From positions 124,001-188,000 of the forward strand of contig NZ_JABWRD020000002.1 of NCBI RefSeq assembly GCF_014268785.2: a DNA stretch of 64,000 bases, in the 5' to 3' direction. Of the stretch, positions 57,401 through 64,000 are shown piece after piece. The notes beneath the pieces were generated by a model. That model was not told the DNA's origin, ran no database searches, and saw nothing but the letters and a program-made list of their open reading frames with translations. The position numbers were made by a program, and so were the translations under genes. Within the stretch, counting starts at the first letter, position 1. The number at the start of each line of letters is the position of its first letter. The stretch comes from Pseudomonas shirazensis (lineage in GTDB: Bacteria > Pseudomonadota > Gammaproteobacteria > Pseudomonadales > Pseudomonadaceae).

Positions 57401-58370
57401 CGCCGCGACCGGTCGCACCTTCGTCACGGATCTCGCCACCAGAACCGGTGGACGCGCCGGAGAATGGCGAAATGGCGGTCGGGTGGTTGTGCGTCTCGAC
57501 CTTCATGAGGATGTGCACCGGCTCCTGCACCGCGCCGTACTGGCGGGTTTCAGGGTTCGGGAAGAAGCGCCCGGCCACGCTGCCGACGATCACCGAGGCG
57601 TTGTCCTTGTAAGCCGACAACACGCCTTCGCTGTGCATCTGGTAGGTGTTCTTGATCATGCCGAACAGGCTCTTGTCCTGCGCCTGGCCGTCAATGTCCC
57701 AGGTGGCATTGAAGATCTTGTGTCGGCAATGCTCGGAGTTGGCCTGGGCGAACATCATCAGTTCGATGTCGTTCGGGTTGCGCTTGAGCCCCTGGAAGGC
57801 GTTGACCAGGTAATCGATCTCGTCTTCGGCCAGGGCCAGACCGAGGTCGATGTTGGCCTGTGCCAGAGCTGCACGGCCACCGCCGAGCACGTCGACCGAG
57901 GTCATCGGCTTGGGCTGGGCATGGCTGAACAGATCGCCTGCCTGCTCCAGCTGGGTCAGCACGCGCTGGGTCATGCGGTCATGCAGCGCGGCGGCAACTT
58001 CTTGCGCGTCGGCCTCGCTGAGGTCGCCGGCCACGTAGAAGGCAATGCCGCGCTCCAGGCGCTGAATGCTCTGCAGGCCGCAGTTATGGGCGATGTCACT
58101 GGCCTTGCTGGCCCAGGGCGAAATCGTGCCCAGGCGCGGCACTACCAGGAACAGGCGACCAGTCGGCTCTTGTACCGGCACGCTCGGCCCGTACTTGAGC
58201 AGACGGGCCAACACTTGCTGCTGGTCGGCGGTCAACTCACCATCGACGTCGGCGAAGTGGGCAAATTCGGCATACAAGCCGGTAACAGCGGGGACTTTCT
58301 GGCTCAGTTGCTCGAGTAGCTTACCGTGGCGAAAGGCAGAAAGGGCAGGAGCGCCGCGCAGGATCAACAT
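54471..58370 (-). CDS. purL: Phosphoribosylformylglycinamidine synthase (single-chain)
   Basis: 1299 residues, full length for the large proteobacterial PurL. N-terminal PurS-like and linker regions, synthetase domains (ATP-binding blocks such as [39 protein letters not shown] and [13 protein letters not shown]), and a C-terminal glutaminase domain whose nucleophile is in GVCNGCQMM, with a His-Glu pair in AHGEGHAEF. It converts FGAR to FGAM with glutamine and ATP. A very long frame on the opposite strand is a GC artefact. Confidence 0.98.
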   Translation of the reverse strand: MLILRGAPALSAFRHGKLLEQLSQKVPAVTGLYAEFAHFADVDGELTADQQQVLARLLKYGPSVPVQEPTGRLFLVVPRLGTISPWASKASDIAHNCGLQSIQRLERGIAFYVAGDLSEADAQEVAAALHDRMTQRVLTQLEQAGDLFSHAQPKPMTSVDVLGGGRAALAQANIDLGLALAEDEIDYLVNAFQGLKRNPNDIELMMFAQANSEHCRHKIFNATWDIDGQAQDKSLFGMIKNTYQMHSEGVLSAYKDNASVIVGSVAGRFFPNPETRQYGAVQEPVHILMKVETHNHPTAISPFSGASTGSGGEIRDEGATGRGAKPKAGLTGFTVSNLRIPGFEQPWEKPYGKPERIVNALDIMVEGPLGGAAFNNEFGRPALTGYFRTFEQSIQTPHGEEVRGYHKPIMLAGGLGNIREDHVQKAEITVGAKLIVLGGPAMLIGLGGGAASSVATGASSADLDFASVQRENPEMERRCQEVIDRCWQLGDDNPIAFIHDVGAGGISNAFPELVNDGGRGGRFELRNVPNDEPGMAPHEIWSNESQERYVMAVDAANFERFKAICERERCPFAVVGEATAEPHLTVTDSHFGNTPVDMPLDVLLGKPPRMHRSVTREEELGDEFDPSTLDLADSVERVLHHPAVASKSFLITIGDRTITGLVARDQMVGPWQVPVADCAVTATSFDVYTGEAMAMGERTPLALLDAPASGRMAVGEALTNLAAARIDKLSDIKLSANWMSAAGHPGEDARLFDAVRAVGMELCPELGLTIPVGKDSMSMKTQWSEQGAQKSVTSPMSLIISGFAPVVDVRQTLTPQLRMDKGETDLILIDLGRGKNRMGASILAQTHGKLAAQAPDVDDAEDLKAFFAVIQGLNADGHLLAYHDRSDGGLLTTVLEMAFAGHCGLDLELDTLTSKREKVAAILFNEELGAVIQVRQDATPDVLAQFSAAGLGEDCVAVIGQPINNSEVLIKLAGEAVFTGDRGQLQREWAKTSYQIQRLRDNVDCADQEYAGLLVEDNPGLNVKLGFDVNHDIAAPYIKKGIRPQVAVLREQGVNGQVEMAAAFDRAGFNAVDVHMSDILAGRVDLEAFKGLVACGGFSYGDVLGAGEGWAKSALFNSRARDAFQAFFERDDSFTLGVCNGCQMMSNLHELIPGSELWPHFVRNRSEQFEARVAMVEVQKSNSIFLQGMAGSHMPIAIAHGEGHAEFADPAALLAADQSGCVALRFVDNHGKVTEAYPANPNGSPRGITGLTSRDGRVTIMMPHPERVFRAVQNSWRPDDWQEDAAWMRMFRNARVWVN

Positions 58371-58552
58371 CGTCGGGACAGCCTCAGGAAGGGGTGTGCT
58401 TAGAGGCCGTGCATTCTAGCGTAATTCGCGCGATTGGGCACCCGCTGCAAGGCAATGCTGCCGGGCGGCTGAACCGGACTCCGGGGTCAGAAAAGTCGGG
58501 GCTTTTTGCCGGTTTTGCTCGGCCATCAATAAATCCCTGGCCAATCTGCTAG

Positions 58553-60070
<1,518 letters not shown>

Positions 60071-60075
60071 CCGGC

Positions 60076-60561
60076 TCAGCTCGAAGCTTTTGCCCGCCGC
60101 GCCTTGAAGAAATCGCTGAGTATCTGCCCGCATTCCTGCGCCAGCACCCCACCTTCGAACAGCACCCGATGGTTGAGAAAGCCCTGGGTAAAGAACTGCC
60201 CCTGGCTCTGCACGATCCCCGCTTTCGGTTCCAGCGCCCCATACACCACCCGCGCCACCCGCGAATGAACGATCAAACCTGCGCACATACTGCACGGCTC
60301 CAGGGTCACGTACAGCGTGCTGCCGGGCAGCCGGTAGTTGCTGGCCGCCTGCGCTGCGGCGCGAATGGCGACCATCTCGGCGTGGGCGCTGGGGTCGCTG
60401 TCGGTGATCGGTCGGTTGAAGCCGCTGCCGATCACTTCGCCACCCTGCACCAGCACCGCGCCAACCGGCACTTCGCCCAACGCCGCACCTTGTGCAGCCA
60501 GCTCCAGGGCCATCTGCATAAAGGCCTGATCACGGCTGCGATCGATAATCTGCGCGCGCAT
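60076..60561 (-). CDS. tadA: tRNA-specific adenosine deaminase TadA
   Basis: 161 residues from the ATG at 60561. Zinc deaminase motifs HAEMVAIRAA and PCSMCAGLIVHSRV are intact, so it should convert A34 of tRNA-Arg(ACG) to inosine. The start overlaps the stop of the multicopper oxidase gene, so the two are coupled; it is convergent with mltF, with only five bases between them. Confidence 0.95.
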   Translation of the reverse strand: MRAQIIDRSRDQAFMQMALELAAQGAALGEVPVGAVLVQGGEVIGSGFNRPITDSDPSAHAEMVAIRAAAQAASNYRLPGSTLYVTLEPCSMCAGLIVHSRVARVVYGALEPKAGIVQSQGQFFTQGFLNHRVLFEGGVLAQECGQILSDFFKARRAKASS

Positions 60562-61943
60562 CAGACCACCGCAATCGCGGCCATCAGGCCGGTTTCCATG
60601 TGGTCGATGACGTGGCAATGGAACATCCAGGTACCCGGGTTATCAGCCACCAGGGCCACCTGGGCGCGCTCGTTCTTGCCCAGCAGGTAGGTATCGGTGA
60701 ACCACGGCTCGGTGATTTTGTGCCGGTTGGAGCTGAGCACCTTGAAGCTCATCCCATGCAAGTGAATCGGGTGCTGGTACTGGGTCATGTTCTTCAGCTC
60801 GAAGATGTAGCTCTTGCCCTTTTCCAATGTGGCGATCGGGCGGTCGGCGCAGGTCTTGTCGGTGATGTCCCAGGCCTTGCCGTTGATCTGCCAAAGGCTA
60901 GGCGGGCGGCCGCTGTCGGTATCGACCGAGACCTTGCCGACCCACTCGAAATTGAAGTTGATCTTCTCGGCGTTGGCCAGGTCTGGTTCGGCGATCGGGT
61001 TGGCCGGTAATGCCGGCGGCCATTCGCCGGGGGCGTCGCTGCTGGCAACCGAGCGCAGGGTGCCGAGGCGCACAAAGCCGTCGCGCAGGGAGATCTCCTC
61101 ACCGGCTTCAGGGATGCGGATCGCCAGGCAGATGCGCATGCCAGGGCCCAGCCAATAGTCATCGTCCAGTGGCCGCGGCGTGACCGGGTTGCCATCGAGG
61201 GCGTAGATCATCGCCTCGCAGTTGCCACGCAGGTTGATGCGGTAGGTCCAGGTATTGTCGAGGTTGAGCAGGCGCACGCGCACGACCTGCCCGGCCGGCA
61301 GCTCGGTGACCGAGTCGGCCTGGCCGTTGATGGTGATCAAGCGCCCAGCGGTGCCATTGCGCGCAGCTTCACGGGGGATGCTGAACGGCAGCCACCCGCC
61401 CTGCTCGTCGACGTGCCAGTTTTTCAGGCTCAGCGTGCGCTCATGCTTGAAGCCGGTGGGCTCGCGCTCTTCGACGATCAGTGGGCCGACCAGGCCTCGA
61501 CCAAGCTCCTCGGAGCTGCTCACGTGCGGGTGATACCAGTAGCTGCCGGCGTCCGGCACGCGGAACTTGTAGTCGAAGTACTCGCCGGGCTTGACCGGCA
61601 GTTGCGAGACATAGGGCACGCCGTCCATTTCCAGCGGCAGGCGGATACCGTGCCAATGGATTGTGGTTTCGACCGGCAGGTGGTTGATGAAGCGCACCCG
61701 CAGCCAGGTGCCCTGGCGGACCCGCAGCTCGGTGCCCGGCGCCGATGGGCCAAAGGCCCAGGCCTCGGTCTTGAATCCCGCTACCAGCTCGACTTCAAGC
61801 GGCGCGGCGATCAGCTCGTAGTCATGTCCGGCGTTGTCGTCCTCGACCTTGCCCAGCCAGTAGCGCGCTGCGCCTCCAGCGCCCAGGCCAACCACGACCA
61901 GGCCAGTCAGGCCCTTGAGCATTTGTCGACGGGTAAAGGACAT
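60561..61943 (-). CDS. Multicopper oxidase with Tat signal
   Basis: 460 residues. Twin-arginine signal FTRRQMLKGLTGLVVVGLGAGGAA. All four copper-binding blocks are present: TTIHWHGIRLP, SYWYHPHVSSSEE, HPIHLHGMSF and MFHCHVIDHMETGLM, the last giving the type-1 site with an axial Met. A metal-oxidising or copper-tolerance role as in CueO/CopA is likely, but the Met-rich region of CueO is missing. A periplasmic Tat substrate, which fits the Tat set 8 kb away, although any Tat system could export it. Confidence 0.92.
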   Translation of the reverse strand: MSFTRRQMLKGLTGLVVVGLGAGGAARYWLGKVEDDNAGHDYELIAAPLEVELVAGFKTEAWAFGPSAPGTELRVRQGTWLRVRFINHLPVETTIHWHGIRLPLEMDGVPYVSQLPVKPGEYFDYKFRVPDAGSYWYHPHVSSSEELGRGLVGPLIVEEREPTGFKHERTLSLKNWHVDEQGGWLPFSIPREAARNGTAGRLITINGQADSVTELPAGQVVRVRLLNLDNTWTYRINLRGNCEAMIYALDGNPVTPRPLDDDYWLGPGMRICLAIRIPEAGEEISLRDGFVRLGTLRSVASSDAPGEWPPALPANPIAEPDLANAEKINFNFEWVGKVSVDTDSGRPPSLWQINGKAWDITDKTCADRPIATLEKGKSYIFELKNMTQYQHPIHLHGMSFKVLSSNRHKITEPWFTDTYLLGKNERAQVALVADNPGTWMFHCHVIDHMETGLMAAIAVV

Positions 61944-62082
61944 CGGTGGAGGTACCTCGTTATACGCGATCAGTCTGCCAGCACGGGGCGGGCAATGAAG
62001 GGCGAATACGATACACCTGCAAATGCGAAAGATTAAGTGAAGTGTTGCTGGTCTTCACCTTCGAACCCCAGCTGGTCAGGCT

Positions 62083-64000
62083 TTACAACTTCATGTTGAG
62101 CGAGACAAACGCCGAGCGGCCCGGTGCTGGCGAAAACATCGGCTGATCGTCGCCGCCCCAGAAGAAGTTGTCGTACCAGACGTATTCGTACTCGCGATCA
62201 GTTAGGTTCTTCAGTTGCAGGTCGACACTGGTCGCGCTGGAGATACGGTAGCGCACGCTGGCATCCAGCACGGCAAAGCCACCGTACTTGCCTTGCTGAT
62301 TCTGCGCATCGATGTAGTAGTCGCCCTGGGCCCGGGCCTGCAGGCCAAAGCGCCAGTCATCGTTGTACTGGTAGTCGGCGCCGAGGTTGCTGATGTAACG
62401 CGGCGTCGAAAATACCTCCTTGCCCGCCAGCGACTCGCCAGTGGCGGCGAAGGCCTTGACCACCTTGGCCTCCTGAATCGAGTGCGAGCCCCACAGCGTC
62501 CACTGTTCGTTCAATTGCGCGTTGAGCTGCAGGTCGATGCCGCGCCGACGGGTTTCGCCAAGCCCCACCGAGGTGCCGGTGGCCGGCATATTGGCCACTT
62601 CATCGGTAGCATCCTGCTGCCACACGGAAACGCGCGCCTCAGCGCCGTCGAACGGGCGGAACTTGACCCCCAGTTCTTTGCCGGTATTGATCGACGGATC
62701 ATAGCTGGCCTGGCCCGCGCTCAAGTAGGCCGGGAAACTGCTACCGGTAAGAATCTGGAACGTGCGGCCCCAGTTGGCGTAGACGTCGACGCTTTCGCTG
62801 ACGCTGTAGACCACGCTCAGCTTCGGCTGCTGGATCCAGCCGTAATCCTGCAACGAGGCCTTCTGGCCGCCGAGGGTGGTGGTATTGCCGTCGAACTTGT
62901 CGACACGCATGGCCGGAATGATCTTCAGTGACTCGGTCGGCTGGATGATCGCCTGCACATAGCCACCGAGGTTGCGCAAGGTGTAGTGGTCGTCGTCCTG
63001 AATGCGCGCGGGGGCGGCATCGAAATCGGTCGGCACGCCAAAGCTGTAGCGTTGCCGGCGATAAGTGTTGTCCTGCTCTTCTACGTTAATACCGCCGTCC
63101 AGGGTCAACAGGTCGTTGGCGCGCCAGGTCAGCGTGCTCAGCAGGCCAGTCTGCTGCTCGTCCCACATCCGCCGCTGGCGCGGGGCATTGCCCAACGGGT
63201 AATCGGTGAAGGTAATGGTGCGGTCATCGTTGTAACTGTTGTAGTAGAGCTTGTTGCTCATGCTCAGCTGATCGTTGAGTTGCCAGTCCATGTGCAGGCT
63301 CAGCTGCTTCATGTCGCGGTCATCACCGTCGTTGGCGTTCTTGGCCGGAGATTGGGTACGGCTGGCGCGCAGTTCATCACGGGTGAGAAAGCCGCTTTCC
63401 TCGGCCTGGTGGTGATACAACCGGGCGATCAGGCCAACGCGCAGGGTCTGCTCGTCATCGGTGACGAACCACTTGCCGCCGAGGGCGTATTTATTGGAGT
63501 TGCTGTTGTCGCGAAAGCCGTCCGAGTCCTGCTTGGCGAGAATGTAGTTCTGGGCGAAGTTGCCTTCTTCACGGCCGATCGCCAGCTGTACTTCACGGGT
63601 ATCGAAACTGCCGTAAGTGACTCGGCTGTCAATGTAGTTGCCACCCTGGCGGGTGACGTAGTTGATGTTGCCGCCGATGTTGTGCAGGCCGTAGCGCGGG
63701 TCGTTGGTGCCGCGGACCACTTCGATGTAGCTGATGTCGAGCGGGAACACCATGTCGACAAAACGCTGGTTGCCGCTGTTGACGTTGCTCGGGATGCCAT
63801 CGATGAGCATCTTGATGCCGTTGATGTAACCCTCACCGTTGAAGGCGCGGAAGGTCGCTTTGCCCGACTCGGCGCCCTGCCCTGTCTCAGTCAACTGGAT
63901 GCCCGGCATCTGCCCGAGCAACTGCCAGCTGTTCATTACGTTCTTGTCTTCGACCTGATCGCCGCCCAGCACATCGACCGAGGTCAGCACGTTCTCGGTG
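62083..64000 (-). CDS. TonB-dependent outer-membrane receptor (N-terminus cut by window edge)
   Basis: The frame is open to the end of the window, so the start and TonB box lie beyond it. What is present is the plug (SVDVLGGDQVEDKNVMNSWQLLGQMPGIQL; SYIEVVRGTNDPRYGLHNIGGNINYVTR) and a full beta-barrel ending in FVSLNMKL, which has a non-aromatic last residue. Such receptors import iron chelates, cobalamin or other scarce nutrients. The ligand is not clear. It lies upstream of the multicopper oxidase gene on the same strand with a 139-base spacer, so a metal link is conceivable. Confidence 0.88.
   Translation of the reverse strand, partial: TENVLTSVDVLGGDQVEDKNVMNSWQLLGQMPGIQLTETGQGAESGKATFRAFNGEGYINGIKMLIDGIPSNVNSGNQRFVDMVFPLDISYIEVVRGTNDPRYGLHNIGGNINYVTRQGGNYIDSRVTYGSFDTREVQLAIGREEGNFAQNYILAKQDSDGFRDNSNSNKYALGGKWFVTDDEQTLRVGLIARLYHHQAEESGFLTRDELRASRTQSPAKNANDGDDRDMKQLSLHMDWQLNDQLSMSNKLYYNSYNDDRTITFTDYPLGNAPRQRRMWDEQQTGLLSTLTWRANDLLTLDGGINVEEQDNTYRRQRYSFGVPTDFDAAPARIQDDDHYTLRNLGGYVQAIIQPTESLKIIPAMRVDKFDGNTTTLGGQKASLQDYGWIQQPKLSVVYSVSESVDVYANWGRTFQILTGSSFPAYLSAGQASYDPSINTGKELGVKFRPFDGAEARVSVWQQDATDEVANMPATGTSVGLGETRRRGIDLQLNAQLNEQWTLWGSHSIQEAKVVKAFAATGESLAGKEVFSTPRYISNLGADYQYNDDWRFGLQARAQGDYYIDAQNQQGKYGGFAVLDASVRYRISSATSVDLQLKNLTDREYEYVWYDNFFWGGDDQPMFSPAPGRSAFVSLNMKL

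Noticed and set aside
54681..58319. A 1212-codon open frame opposite purL, and similar long frames opposite wspA, hom-thrC and ffh
   Set aside because: They mirror the codon structure of well-identified genes on the other strand in GC-rich DNA and contain no recognisable domain.
61944..62082. Fur box before the multicopper oxidase gene
   Set aside because: The AT-richer stretch does not match the 19-base consensus well enough on either strand.

Overview
The window looks like chromosomal DNA of a Pseudomonas, most likely of the P. putida group. It is GC-rich and coding-dense. Housekeeping proteins (RimM-TrmD-L19, Ffh, XerD, DsbC, Hom-ThrC, RecJ, PurL, MltF) read as pseudomonad versions. It also carries a Wsp chemosensory operon, a DUF3509 protein and REP-like intergenic repeats, all typical of the genus. 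No tRNA, rRNA, CRISPR array, insertion sequence or phage gene was seen.

Layout. (1) 1-2364 is the start of the wsp operon on the minus strand (wspA, wspB and the first part of wspC), followed by a DUF533 membrane protein. (2) 3497-6670 on the plus strand is a small accessory cluster: a winged-helix gene that appears frameshifted, a membrane diguanylate cyclase, and a soluble PAS-PAS-MCP protein like BdlA. With wsp next door this makes a cyclic-di-GMP neighbourhood. (3) 6.7-32.4 kb is core metabolism and information processing: PatD, an Old Yellow Enzyme, recJ, yaeQ, a CoA-transferase, a degenerate receiver protein, thrC-hom, dsbC, xerD, a thioesterase, rpsP-rimM-trmD-rplS, ffh, a CcsA-like protein, a CorC/CNNM protein, an MFS transporter, purT, two Nudix enzymes, a gamma-carbonic anhydrase and an L,D-transpeptidase. 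(4) 32.5-38.5 kb is a two-partner secretion pair (TpsB transporter and a 1434-residue haemagglutinin-like TpsA), preceded by a strong nested hairpin over the start of the first gene. (5) 38.6-54.0 kb is an export island: a type II secretion operon (gspC to gspN) led by an unusual lipoprotein, a PhoX/DUF839 phosphatase, gspK and a tatABC set. (6) 54.1-64.0 kb holds a NIF3-like protein, purL, mltF, tadA, a multicopper oxidase and a truncated TonB-dependent receptor.

How the parts may work together. The island at 38.6-54 kb is the most interesting section. Two proteins with twin-arginine signals sit between a Tat translocase and a T2SS. A good PhoB box precedes the lipoprotein gene, and that gene is translationally coupled to gspC and the rest of the operon. 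This suggests a phosphate-starvation system that folds phosphatase in the cytoplasm, exports it through Tat and passes it out through the T2SS. The lipoprotein at the head of the operon has a SoxB/5'-nucleotidase-like fold but has lost the expected metal ligands, so it is probably a pseudoenzyme with a binding or chaperone-like role. My recollection is that P. putida KT2440 has a related Xcp/Uxp phosphatase-secretion locus, so the island is probably not wholly new. The pseudoenzyme lipoprotein, the short GspC, the altered GspE cysteine motif and the Pho-box control are the details to test.
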